Below the pieces are notes generated by a model. That model ran no database searches and was not told the origin of the DNA. It saw only the letters and a program-made list of their open reading frames with translations. From positions 1 to 31,335 of the forward strand of contig JAGYYN010025509.1 of NCBI GenBank assembly GCA_021441665.1: a stretch of 31,335 nt of DNA. Reading direction: 5' to 3'. Numbering within the stretch: position 1 is the first letter of the stretch; the number at the start of each line of letters is the position of its first letter. This document shows, one piece after another, positions 1 through 11,132 of the stretch. The position numbers were made by a program, and so were the translations under genes. Source of the DNA: Euplotes cf. woodruffi 2 WChen-2021. Its lineage: Eukaryota; Ciliophora; Spirotrichea; Euplotida; Euplotidae.

Positions 1-2842
1 TTATTATGTTGAGGTTTTTGATAATAACTCGTCGGTTGCTTTACCACTTCTTCCTGTTGTTCATGTTTCTCTTGCTGTTCTTGTTCTTCAAGCTTCTTCT
101 TGCGGTTAAAAGTTTTGAACATCCATTCTTCATCAGCTTCGAGTCACCCCTCGAGTTCCAAATCTGCATTATCAATAATGATATTCTTTTCAAATTGTGG
201 AGGCTCAGGTTTACTTATCAGAGATGTGAGTCTTACATTCTCAGAGACAGCTTGCTTCTCATGCTGCTGCGAGTTCTGAATGATCTTCATGATGCTCTCG
301 TTGCTGATCTCCTTCTCCTCAGGCTTGTCTTTTCTCTGGCGACTTTTACTGCTTCTGGCATTTTTATAGCTATTTCGCTGCGACTGGTAATCCTCTTGCT
401 GGATTTGAGAAAACGGGTCGAACCCGTTATTGTGTTTAGTCTCGATAGAGTGCTCATTGCCGCTAGACTTGCCGTCGTCGCAGTCTAGCCAGTCGTCTAC
501 ATCTCTCCTTTTAGTGAAGCCTTCATCAATCATATCGTTGCCATTGCCATCTGAGATCTCGTGGTCACAGATGTCTCTATTTTCAAATATCGTTTTCGAT
601 GTTTATATCGTCAGGGTTGACCTCGTCCTGGTCCATGATCTTGTCGTATTCGCCGTTGAGGTAGTGGTTGATGGCTTTACTCAAAACCTTCATCTTATCG
701 GATGAAATCAAGTTTCTGTCCTCGCCAAGAGAATTCCTGTTTGAAATGATCCCTGTGTTTCCCCCGATAAAGAAAAGATTTGCATTTGCAATTATCGGCT
801 TCCTCGACTTCAAATTTCCTGAGCCTATTCGAGAATGAATCGAATTTTGAGAGCGCAACGGATCTTGCAGCCCCATCACTTGGTCTTCGAGCAAGTCATC
901 GACTGCACTTGTGTTGTTTTCGCGGAAATCGCGAAGAAAAGCTTGCCTCAGCTTCGCATTTACATTCGGATCCTTAGGTGGTGAAGCTGACCTCGCTCGT
1001 CTTTGAAAAGGAAACGAGTATCCGGGCTGATTTTCCTCACCGTTCTCTCAGCCGTATCTTTGGATCCGGTTGATTCCGTTAGGCGAAAACTGGCTAGTTA
1101 TTGAATTCGGAGAACTGATGAATTCTTTATTAGAATTAAAATTTATCTGGTGTTCAGTTCAAGTTTTCATATGCATCATTTCTTGCATTCCTGGGTACAG
1201 AGTTGAATTCGTGCTTTTATATCAATAGTCCAACGACCTTTGGTGCCTTAGCGGAGACTGTTTACAAAACTCATTAAAGCTATTAAGATTATTCAGGTCT
1301 TTAAGAAGCCCGTGTTTAGTCATTATATTATCAAATGCATCTTTGCTTTTCTCCTTTTCGAGATCAACTTTTCTAAGCGTTGGCGATCCGAACCCACTCA
1401 GCTCTCGGCTTCGATTTTTACAGAGAATCATGTTTTTGGGCAACGTGAAGTTCTGCGAGCCAAAGGCATTAAGGTTTGCTGCACTTCAGTACTGGTTTAG
1501 ATTATAAATCTCAATGCCTTGGTCGTTTCAGCTCGTCTTTTCATTCTCCATGTAGTTTTCTTTATTTCAAGAGTCCTGGATTTTGGCGTTCTTCAGTACA
1601 TTTTTAGACGTCAGCTCGTTGATATTGTTCGTGATGATGTTTCCGAGAATCTTGTTGTTCACGGTCTTTTTGTCTTGCGAGGCCTTGTTCGGCCTTGGGA
1701 TCTTCGAATCACTAATTAATTTTTCTTTAATCTCAGTTTTCTGCTTTATCTGATCCTGGTTCAGGTCCTTTTCCATGTTCTTGAGGTTCTTTGCATATCT
1801 TTTGCTCGCTTGTTGGTTGAGGTTTAGCGTTGTCAACGACTCACGCAGTTTATCACTTAGGATGTTCGAAGTTGCAACTTCTTGGTTGCTTTCCTCCTCA
1901 CTTTCATACTGCCTGCTGCGATTTCGGCTTCTGTTAATATGTGGAATTTTTGAGTTGTGTGCTTGGCTCCTCCTCGTGTTAATTTGGTTGTTATGCTTAC
2001 CGCAATTGTCGTTAAGATTCAGGTACGTGAACCTGTTATTGACAAAGTCTCCGTTCTGCAGCGTATTCCTGCTATCAGTCTGCTTCCCCGTTTTGTAAAT
2101 CACTTCGTTGTGGTTTTCAAAGTTTCTTGAGAACTTCTTATTTAAGTCGTTAAATTTTTCTTGCTGGATTTTAGGCTGATTTGTGGTTTTTGCATTGTCA
2201 TAGAGATCGTGTTCGTTTCCTTCAGAACTGAGGTTTTCTTTGCCTTCTTCGTCGAATTCAGACGGCTTTCGGCGGTGATGCTTTTTCTGCTTTGATCACT
2301 TCTGCAGTTTATTTTGGTCGAGGATTGTGTTTTCTTTATAAATGTTTTCAATGTCTATTTCTTCTTCAAAACTCAAGTCTATTTGCTTGTGGTCAGTAAT
2401 TTCATTAATTATGCATTTTGGTTTATAGTTCGGCCGGTTACTTTTAGTTTGATTATTTTGCGGTTTTATGTGGGAAAGAGGGCTGTTATCTCATAATGAA
2501 ATATGAGCTGTAATTGGCTTAAAATCACTGACCCCTTGCCTTTTATTTCCTTTGATAAGCTTGATCTTATTTAATACTCACATTGCCAATGACTTTGGGC
2601 TTTGAGCTAGTCTGGGTCAATTCTGGCGACCCTTCCCTCGATCTCACAATTTTCAACCGCATTGGAGAGGTTTTACTGCAACTGTTTTTGCAGTGGCCCT
2701 TCACCCCCTTACTAGGCTGGATCTTGGGATGCTCCTGCTTGTGTAAGGTCCTCTTGATCGTTGCTGCAAGAGTGGGAATCCCACTTTTTCGGTTGGAATT
2801 CTCGTTGCACGTAATGTTATTATTTAGGTTCTTCTTTTTCAT
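1..2842 (-). CDS. Large disordered protein, 3' part off the left edge
   Basis: About 946 residues are visible and the frame runs off base 1. The start at 2842 is the first ATG after an in-frame TAA. I recognise no domain. The protein is Asn/Lys/Ser/Glu-rich with scattered basic patches and looks mostly disordered; near the visible C-terminus there is a Gln/Glu-rich coiled-coil-like stretch (KKLEEQEQQEKHEQQEE). UGA is used in frame many times and reads as Cys. The frame shifts by +1 twice. At 2567-2572 AAA-TAA lies just after a GTGAGT, so a 22-nt intron is an equal alternative. At 577-582 AAA-TAG-A has no plausible splice solution and is a good frameshift. Transcription diverges from the PP2C gene. 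Confidence 0.7.
577..582 (-). other. Putative +1 frameshift site AAA-TAG-A
   Basis: The upstream frame ends at AAA-TAG; skipping the T continues with AGA GAC ATC into the long downstream frame. No GT donor in the correct phase was found nearby. AAA followed by UAA/UAG is the favoured slippery context in Euplotes. Confidence 0.65.
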
Positions 2843-3271
2843 TTTTAATGTTTAAAAAGACAGTTTAAATTTGAATAAAATTATGAAAATTATATAATGT
2901 ATTGAGTCACTCAATCTTCTTTCTCGCTTATTCTCAATTGAATTTTATAATATCCTTACGGCGATGGAGGAAATTAAGCAAAAATCTAAAAGACTCAGCA
3001 GTGGTAATAATTCACGAGTAAGTTGCACCAGTTAGTGTTTTAATCACTACACTTCAGCTATACGCAGATTGCAATAATTATGCTGTTTGTAGTTGAGCGT
3101 GATTTATACTGTATTATACAAGTTAGCTTAAGCATACTGAGGCCGATCAAAGTTCGCAATACTCCTGATGTAGCTTAGCTCTTCGCCTGCACATGCCAAC
3201 ACTCGTCTATTTAAAACTGTATGTAACAGTTGGTTTAGGGATACCCAAGAAACTCGACTAAAATAAATAAA
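2843..3271. other. Divergent intergenic region
   Basis: This is 429 bp of AT-rich DNA between two divergent starts. It holds only a 23-codon ORF from 2964, which I do not accept as a gene. No promoter element is recognisable by eye. An AATTGAATTT near 2936 partly resembles the Euplotes chromosome-breakage motif but mismatches at its eighth base. Confidence 0.5.
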
Positions 3272-5077
3272 ATGGCTGAGTTTCGAAGACTGATGAGCTT
3301 CCACAGGGCGAATAAAGCTATAGAAAACACACGTACTTCAGCGCAATATTAACATCTCTGATAGATAATTTTAAATAGTGTCAAACCCAAACGATAACAA
3401 AGAGGTTTTTCTTTTTGTTGGGAGCTCGAATGGAAGGAGAGATTTTAAACAAAACTCACCAACCAACAAACTTGAAGGCAACAGTGGGAAAAGAAAGAGA
3501 GTAAACTCAAATGAAGTCAAAAGACTGTCAACCTCTAATGCTAAGTAACAAAAACACTATCATGAAGCCGCATAAATTCGAAGTGCTAAATCACTATCTC
3601 GGAACCGTACTGAAAGCAGATCAGTACGTTGGAGAAAGAAAGTCGATGCAGATGAGCCAGAATAAATAAAGAGAAAAAGACATATTTTAAGCACAGCAGT
3701 AATTTTAGTTTCGCAACTCCTCAGCTAAAGAAATTATTTATCAATAAGAAAACAAACAACATGTTTTCTGATTACTCCTCTCCAGACCGGAATGCGAATA
3801 ACAAGCTCATACACAGCACGAAGAAAATTGATTACTCGCTGAATACAAATGCACGGAGCAATTATCATTCTCCGGTGCAAGTCAACAAGACAAGTATTCG
3901 AAAATAGCAAAGGTAATTGACAGATGGCTTGATGAGCTTGTAAATATCGAAATTTCAAATATAATCTTGCTGTTATTCGTTGCTAGACTTGCTAAATTCA
4001 TTTCTAGTCGATTTTTAGCGCAGCTGTGCTAACTTACAAATTTATAGACCCAATATACAAATTACACATGGGGCCTAGATCTGCAGAAATCAAAGTTATC
4101 AAGTCGCTATCAGCAATCGAAGCGTGAGATGATAACAGAAAGATCTATTACAACGAGAAAACTAATATTGTTAAATAAATTTGCATTTGCTACGAGAACG
4201 GGGTTTTACCCCGGAGACCCACATAAAGTAAATCAGGATTCGATCATCCTCACTCCGAATATCTTAAAGCTCGACTCTATGCACTTTTTCGGAGTCTGAG
4301 ACGGCCACGGGGAAAACGGCAAGAAGGTGTCGACGATGATTCAAAATAAACTGCCTGTGATACTTGAAGAGAACTTAATGAACTCAAAGCTTGATATTCG
4401 AGCTTCACTCGAAAGTAGCTTTGTGAGCTGCCACAAGACCCTGACTCAAAATAAACGTTTTAATACGTACCTCAGTGGGAGCACTTGCTGAACAATGCTG
4501 ATATACGGAAACCACTTGTACTCAGCAAACTGCGGAGACTCCCGCGCTATCATAGTTTCTGAAGGCGACCAAAAGAACTCTATCGTCGTTAAAGCTGCGA
4601 GCAGAGACCACAAACCGAATGAAAAGGACGAAGCCAAGCGGATTATGGCAAAGGCTGGAAGAATCGAGCCTTTTAAAGATACAATCGGCACTCCGATCGG
4701 CCCTCATCGGGTCTGGCTGAAATACGACGACATTCCTGGACTTGCAATGAGCAGGTCAATTGGCGACAACTGAGCCAAGAAGGTCGGGGTCATCCCTGAT
4801 GCAGAGATCTTTGAGTTTGAACTGACCTCAAAAGACATGTTTATAGTAATCGCAAGTGACGGAGTCTTTGAATTTATGAGCAACGAACTTGTCGCAAAGA
4901 TCGTCGCTCCTCACTACACCGACTTCACACCAGAAGCCGCAGCAAATGAAATAGGTACGTTTTTTTATTGTCAATGATTTAGTGAAAGAAGCTTATAAGC
5001 AATGGAGGAAAAGAGATGATGTTATTGACGACATAACTTGAGTAATAATATTTCTTAAGTCCAATATAATCAATTAA
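3272..5077 (+). CDS. PP2C-family Ser/Thr protein phosphatase
   Basis: A metal-dependent (Mg/Mn) protein phosphatase of about 530 residues. The catalytic domain begins near 4180 and shows KVNQDS, FGV(UGA)DGHG, SGSTC, ANCGDSRA, RDHKP, MSRSIGD, ASDGV and DDIT(UGA)V in order, so the metal-binding Asp residues are present. The N-terminal ~220 residues are Ser/Asn/Lys-rich and unconserved, possibly regulatory. Exons: 3272-3332, 3379-3912, 4048-4954, 4983-5077, with introns of 46, 135 and 28 nt. Keeping the frame needs +1 slips at 3546 (AAG-TAA-C), 3667 (AAA-TAA-A), 3905 (AAA-TAG-C) and 4176 (AAA-TAA-A). The 4176 slip is the firmest because conserved sequence flanks it. The 3905 slip can be replaced by a donor at 3894, and the 3546 slip by a longer intron. 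The start ATG is preceded by AAATAAATAAA. Confidence 0.9.
3664..3669 (+). other. Putative +1 frameshift site AAA-TAA-A
   Basis: Inside the PP2C N-terminal region. Skipping the T of TAA joins MQMSQNK to KEKKTYFKHSS without an intron. No good GT..AG pair spans the stop. Confidence 0.7.
4173..4178 (+). other. +1 frameshift site AAA-TAA-A in PP2C
   Basis: The frame reads TNIVK, then TAA; skipping one T gives KFAFATRTG and the start of the PP2C core (KVNQDS). The sequence on both sides is protein-like, and the typical PP2C entry motif begins right after the slip, so an intron here would delete conserved sequence. This is the best frameshift example in the window. Confidence 0.85.
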
Positions 5078-5392
5078 TATATCAATTTCTACATTATCTA
5101 TTATCTAACTTTTAAAGCTTATTAATCGAGTATTCTAAATAAACATTTGTATATTTGGAACTATAGATATTAAAAATAATTCAGTTAGATTGGCATTAAT
5201 TTTAAATAATATTCGCATAACTATGAAAATTTTTGATGTGGTCTAAGTTCAAAAATAACAAGATATCATATTTATTTTGATGATTTATTTCTTTAAAATT
5301 CAACTGCATTTTTATTATCAAGACACTGAAGTAAAAGTCGAATAAAATTTTTATCAAAATTTATGAAAGTTCTTTTGATGCTGAATCGCTGC
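5078..5392. other. Convergent 3' intergenic region
   Basis: This is 315 bp of very AT-rich DNA between the 3' ends of the PP2C gene and the minus-strand gene at 5393. No ORF, repeat or RNA structure was recognised. Confidence 0.5.
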
Positions 5393-6680
5393 TTAAAGTA
5401 ACTCGTTGGACATTTCCTGCAGTTCTTCATTGACGCTGGTTCTGTGGCTGATGTTTCTATTTCGCAGCGCGCCTTCATTTGAAAATCTGCTTAAAATCTT
5501 GCTTGATCTCACAAGACAATTAATCTTGGAGTTTGGATGCTTCGATCGAATAATATTGCAGTTTTGTAGCACTGTCTTGGTCACCATATCCGCGAGCCTC
5601 AGACGAGATGCAGATCTCTCTGGCTGAGGCACAACAATTTCTCCGGATTCAGGACGCGTTTTCGGATCATTATTATCATCCGCGAAGGATACTACGTGAA
5701 ACTTGTTTTCTGCGTGACTGTCCTTTTTAATGATCGAGCTGAGCTGATTAGTCTCAGCTGTCTTTTCATCGTTCAGCTGCCTTGCTTTCTCTTCGACTGT
5801 CTTAAAGTTCGATGGAGTTACATCTCTTAAAGCGCGAGACAAGTAATTAGACTTATCTTTTAGCGATGCTTCTAACTCGCTCTTTAACAAGACAGAAGTC
5901 GCAGCTTTAAAGTGAGTTTTGTTATGTATATTCGGCAGCAACTGCTTCGGCGAGACTAAATGCCCCATCTTCAAGTAATTTTTAAATGTGTCTTTTGTAC
6001 TTAAATTCGCGAGCTCTCTCGTTTCAAACTCTGTTGTCATACGTTTACTCAACTGGTCGAGGACTCTTTCGACTCCGAATTTAGCTGTGAATCTAAATTG
6101 CGGTCCGACATCTATAATTTCGGGTCTCTCTGCCTTAGCGATTTCTGAAATAGAGATTTATCTGGACTCGGGACTGAGTCACAGAACTGGTTATTAGCTT
6201 GGATGGTAGCTTCAATTCTTTCTTTTTCAGTTCTGAAATTCGAATATCTAAAATAAATTTAAACTCAATTTTATTTTTTATTTACCTGAAATAATTCAAA
6301 GGTTTTTGGGCGTCATCGTGGATAGATTTCGTTGTCCTGTGGCCTTGATATCGAGTGTTATGCGATCTTTTTGTATTCTTAGCTCACCCCCACTCATTTT
6401 CAACTGATTTGTGCTCATTTGGAATACTCGTGAAGTGCTTGTTCCTCTTTTCGGATACTTTCGACGTATTGAGCTTCAGTCTGATTGAGTAGTCGTCGTT
6501 ATGTCGAACGGGACTGTCGACCATTTCTCGGATGAAGAGTGCGACCCGCTTCTGGTAGTTTTCAGCCATTAGGTCTCGCATTCTGCGGTGGGTGCTTCGA
6601 ACCTTCCTGTCTTTGTCTTCTTTCTCTTTATTTTGCTCGTCTTCGAGGACTTTTCTCTCAAAGGAGTAAACATTGAACAT
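5393..6680 (-). CDS. Unknown protein, 408 residues
   Basis: Three exons: 6680-6286, 6247-6168 and 6144-5393. The introns are 38 nt (good GTAAAT..TTTTAG) and 23 nt (weak donor GTCCAG, good TTTCAG acceptor). This model gives an integral 408-residue frame with no frameshift. Two stacked slips at TTA-TAG and ATT-TAG (6112-6117 and 6093-6098) would also restore the frame but seem less likely. The protein is charged, with an N-terminal helix rich in Lys/Glu and the segment GPQFRFTAKFGVERVLDQL in the middle. I do not recognise the family. The start ATG follows an in-frame TAA. Confidence 0.7.
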
Positions 6681-6791
6681 GTTTATTATTTCAATAATTT
6701 TTATTTAAATTTTGGAGACAATGTGGATGGAGAATTAGTAAAATTAAATTTATGTATTTTTTGGAAAAATTATGAATTTTTAAAATAGTCG

Positions 6792-9700
6792 TTAGTCGAG
6801 GTTGTCACCGAACTTTATCGGTTTTCTTTTGCGTAACTTCCGAGTCATTTCGTTATCTGGCATTTTTTCTTCGTGATTTGGAGGAGTGTACTCTTCTTTC
6901 TTTTTATTCCTCAGGTTCCTTGAAGTCGAAGTCGTCGATGCCTGGCTGTCTTTCTTCTTTTTGCCGTTCTTGTTTTTACAGTCGGTGTTGCTTTTTGATC
7001 TTGACCTCGATTTAATATTCTTCTTGTCCTTTTTCTTTAACTTATCATCGCTTTCTGAACAGGAGTCTGAATCTGAAGCTTTGGTCTTCTTTTTCTTCGC
7101 TTTGAGCTTGTTGCCTTTGTCATCGTCATCACTTGATGAATCTGAACTATCAGAGCTTGAGTCTTTATTACTTTTGCTATCATCGCTTGAACTGGAGTCT
7201 TTTTTCTTTTTAGAGACGTCTTCGGTTTTGACTTCGCCGCTTCTTCCTTGAGTGCGTTTTTCTATTTTATCTGTGTTTTCAGCTTTTTCTTTATTTCCAA
7301 ACTTAAACTTATTCTTTTTAGGTTTTTCTTGCTTTTTAGTGTCCTTAGCTTCTTTTTCTTTTTCCTTTTCCTTTTCCTTTTCCTCAGGTTCTGACTTTTC
7401 TTTTGTTTTATTGTCTGCTTTAGTTTTTTCATCATTTTTAAGTTCAGGTTTTTGCTGCTTTCCATCTCGCTTCTTCATGATGGACCTCATCAACGACCCT
7501 CCAGCTTTTGAAGAAATGCTAGTTCCCTTTTTAGGTTTTGCTTTTGGTTTTTGAGCCTCTTCTTTCTTCTCAGGTTTATCATCAGGCGCAGGAACAAGCA
7601 CATTAACAACAGCTGTAGCTGTCGCAGTTGTTGATAAGTTAACAGTATTTGTTACTGCTGCAGTTGCTTCACTAGTCCCATTTGCTGCAGCTGCTCTGGA
7701 CTGCTCTTTTTTAAGTATTCTTTCTTTAAATTTCTGAAGTGGGTCTGGCTTTTTAGGTTCGTGTCTTATCTCAAAGATCTTACTATTGCTCCTCATGCCT
7801 TCATATTCATCGCCCATATAAGAGTCTTCGCCTTCTTCATATTTGACCTGGGCATAGGACGAGCTATAGTCGTAGTCTTCGAGTTTTATTTCGCGATAGG
7901 GTGTTTTGCCTCTCCTTTTCTCCTCTTCTCTTCAATATTCTCTGACTTCATTGAGTCGTTCGTCGTCAGGGCACATTGTGCTAATGAAGACTCGGTTTCC
8001 TCGCTTTCGGCCTAAAAATGATTTTCCATCAGAAGTCGTGCGGAGCCTGTCTCTGATAAAAGTATTGCCGCTTTCATCGAAGTAAGACTCGGTGAAGCTG
8101 GTGGCTCGATAGTCCTTTACGGCGTTTTGATAATCTTCTTCAGTTTTAAAGTTCTTCGGGTCTGGACAGGCTAACTTTTCCATGCGTTTTAGTCGTTCAA
8201 GCTTAACGCGCTTCAGCAACTCGATGTTCTTTTTGGTGTCAGTGAAGTCGTCGCTTTCCCAGTCGCTAGATTTGTCACTATAATATCGATCTTCCATTTC
8301 ATCGTCGTCGCTGGGGACATCTTCTATTAAGAATATTTTCCTTCGGGCTTTAATGACGTCATCGGGTGCTTCGTCAAATTTTCACTCGTCCTCATATCGG
8401 ATCTCGGCTGGGTTTGACGAGGTCTGAGCGATATTAGACTTCTTGTTCTCGTATTCAAGACGATAGTGGTTCTCTTCTTCTTTGAGCTTTTGGATAAATG
8501 CGACGAGACGGGGACGAGTACCGCACTTTTGCACTATTCGAGAACAGATCTCTTCAATCAAAGGATTCGATATTATTTTGATGGATTCATAGCGGATCGA
8601 GGCATAGTTATCATTAACGAACTTCTTAATGCTTTCGTAGAACTCGTCGAACTCCGGACCTGCTTCTCGATGCATTCGATCGACTTGTAAAAGCAAGTTG
8701 TCTTTGGTCTCAGCAGTTCGGAATAGCGTTTGGTTGATTCCTTCTAAAATTGGCGGAATCTTGTCAGTTGTCATTTCTGATGACATGACACCCATCGTTT
8801 TGAGCTTAAGATACAGAGACCTCTTTAACGATGTAAATCACATCATTGAGACTGTGTTTGGATACACACTCCCCATGCTGTCTTTTAAATGCTTGTCGAG
8901 ATCGATTATGCATATGTGAGGGTATATCGAAAACTGAATTTTAAGGTAGTTGAATAACTGGCAGTAACTATCCCGAGATCGACTTGTCATCAATCAATAC
9001 CCTCACGGGTATGTAGAGTTCAACTCTGAGCAATAAGCTGAGATTGAAAGCAACTGGTAAAAGTATCGAGGTACACTTTGATAGCTGCTGTCAATGAACA
9101 ACTGCTTGCTGTTCCTCATTAAGTTTATTTGGAATGTACTCGCCCACAGGATGTTATGCTGCTTTTGACCGTTTGAATCAGTAAATATTGTGCTAAACCT
9201 CACAAATGATTCACCATTTACTGATTTTGATGTTTCATCTGCGAAAATAAATTTATCATCAGCAGTTTTTGGATTTAAGCTTTTACGGATTAAACATACT
9301 CGTTTAACGAATTGTTTTTTATCAGGTGGGTAGATATGTTTTCTTTCAAGAGCTGAGAACTCCCTCGCTTTTCTCGCGATTCTTTCCCAAATGTTGCTTG
9401 CACTTTCAATTGAGTCTTTAGCTTGTTCGAGTTCTGAGTCGACAACAATATCAAATTTTCTTTGTGCTTCAGTTGACGAAAAGGTCCTTGGCTTTTTAAG
9501 TTCTTTGCACAGCTGATAGTGATCTTTAAGTATCTTTGGAGTCATTCGGGAGTCAGTCAAGTGGAACTTCAAGCTTGCATAGCAGTTGTAGTCCCTTCAT
9601 CTGTAGTTCATGAACTGCTTGTCTTTCCCAGTATAAGTGTTAAAGTAATATTCGGCTCCGTTGAAGTAAAAGATTCTCGGCGGTTTATTCGGAAAATCGG

Positions 9701-10384
9701 ACTTATTGTACTTGCCTCTCTTCTGAGCTAAGTACTCTGACTTTGTCAAGACGTGCTCGTTGTAATTCGCTTGTAGTCCATTTCAAGTTGAGTCATAACC
9801 TTTTTGAGCTGTCGAATGAGAGTCGTAGCTGCCTTGCTTCGATGAATTTTCATTCGATGCTTCAGGATTTAAGTTGTCTCTGCTATATTCATTGTTCTTC
9901 CGCGGATATCCATTGCAGTCAAATCCTGCATTTGCATATCCGGACGAATTTGGTGGATATTCAAGAGTGCTATTATGACTCCGGCTATCGTACTTTTGAG
10001 GGTAATATTCATACGACTGCTGTCGGCTGTGAAGCCCGTTCATTCTTTGTTCATCGAATGAACTCGGGCTTGCATATCCATTTACAGCGGAGCTTCAGTT
10101 GTCCATATTTGCTATTTGATTCATCCTGTGTTGTATTGCTCTTTCAGCTGCGTTTGCTATTGGTGATTCCATTGTTTGATATCTTAAATCGAGGGGAGCT
10201 AAAGTGCTAATTATAAATATGCTTACCTTTAATAATTTGTAAATATTGTCCTTTTTAAATCTCTGTCACTGGGTTGGTAGTCTTGATGAGTTGGCTGGTA
10301 GGATCCATTCATTTGAGACGTGTAGCTGTTGTAGTAGTACTCTGCAGGCTTGAGAGGCGGAGGTCCTTGCGGCATATTCTCCAT
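6792..10384 (-). CDS. Large protein with FLYWCH-like zinc finger and MULE transposase core
   Basis: About 1187 residues. The N-terminus is Tyr/Asn/Gln/Pro-rich. Residues ~227-283 form a FLYWCH-like C2H2 zinc finger (YRCRDYNCYASL, then H..C). Residues ~335-520 resemble a MULE (Mutator-like) transposase core: LFIDSSYQSVP with Asp ~421, IIDLDKHL with Asp ~484 (spacing near 60, as in MULEs), then CFTSLKRSLYLKL, where the usual His of the CxH-type motif is Thr. The last ~400 residues are disordered, with a (KE)n run, Ser/Asp tracts and Lys clusters. The first intron is 10226-10199 with a +1 slip at TAT-TAA-A (10234-10229), or alternatively one longer intron from a GTGACA donor. From 10198 to 6792 the frame is open with no stop, so the gene looks maintained. 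No terminal inverted repeats were seen. It could be a domesticated transposase, with a role in genome rearrangement as one speculative option. Confidence 0.75.
7369..7383 (-). repeat. Hexanucleotide run encoding Lys-Glu repeats
   Basis: A short CTTTTC-type tandem run within the C-terminal tail of the FLYWCH/MULE gene encodes alternating Lys and Glu. It is probably prone to length change. Confidence 0.6.
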
Positions 10385-11132
10385 TACTGAAAATTATTAA
10401 ATAATTTACTATAATAATTAACCGTAAAGGGCAACCTATATTTTCAACTCTCCAAAAAATGGACGGTTGAAACCCCATAATATAAATATTGTACTTTTTG
10501 AACTATTTTGACCTTTAATTTTTTCGTGGATTATTATCAGGAACCTTTACTCCAGCTGATGGTTAAAAATGCAGTTTGGCTGACTATCTCGAGCTAATCT
10601 AAACAATTCTTGATTTTAGCTATATCGCAGGTTCATAACAAACTTTAAATATTCATCTCCTTGATCAATCAAATAAATACCGTTGACGGTACAATTTATG
10701 ATAAAAACTAGTAAATTTGATGATTTGCATTATTTTTTATTTTGCTACAAAGAGGTAATGGAGAATTTATAAAGACAAGTATATTTATATCCCGCTTCAA
10801 AAATTAAGCAAAAAACCATCATTACTAGTAGTAAAAATACAGCTGTACCTTACCCAATATTCTTACTATTCTCACTCTTTATTCTCTCTCCTAACCTATG
10901 CAATATTTATACCATTTTGTATATATTTTCAATCCAAATTCTCATAAACCATAATAAAAATCCTTAAAAACCTTCGTAACCTAAATAAACACTAACAAAT
11001 TACAAATACTAACTTATCTTATAAAATCACCAAATTAGTGACTCAATCATTAAAAATACCTTTATCTTTATAAATATTATTATTGAAATAAATAATTCAA
11101 AAATAAGTATTTTACTGCTTTAAATTCGTAAA
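10385..11132. other. Divergent intergenic region with strong C over G skew
   Basis: 748 bp without a convincing gene. Roughly 10860-11100 on the + strand has about 47 C but only about 6 G in 240 bases, while flanking coding DNA is not skewed this way. TATTGAAATA at 11081-11090 matches the Euplotes chromosome-breakage consensus and lies 43 bp before the next ATG, but such a match is expected by chance a few times per window. Confidence 0.6.

Noticed and set aside
2964-3035. Short + strand ORF with a GTAAGT that could be a first exon of the PP2C gene
   Set aside because: The ATG at 3272 with a 46-nt intron connects in phase directly to the PP2C exon, so the upstream exon is unnecessary.
3272-5077. 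PP2C as a pseudogene because of its stops
   Set aside because: All catalytic motifs are intact, and the stops occur only in slip-type contexts with the frame restored each time.
7252-7554. Phe/Ser-rich + strand ORFs opposite 6886-7554
   Set aside because: They are antisense shadows of the Lys/Glu/Ser-rich tail of the minus-strand gene; low complexity creates the open frames.
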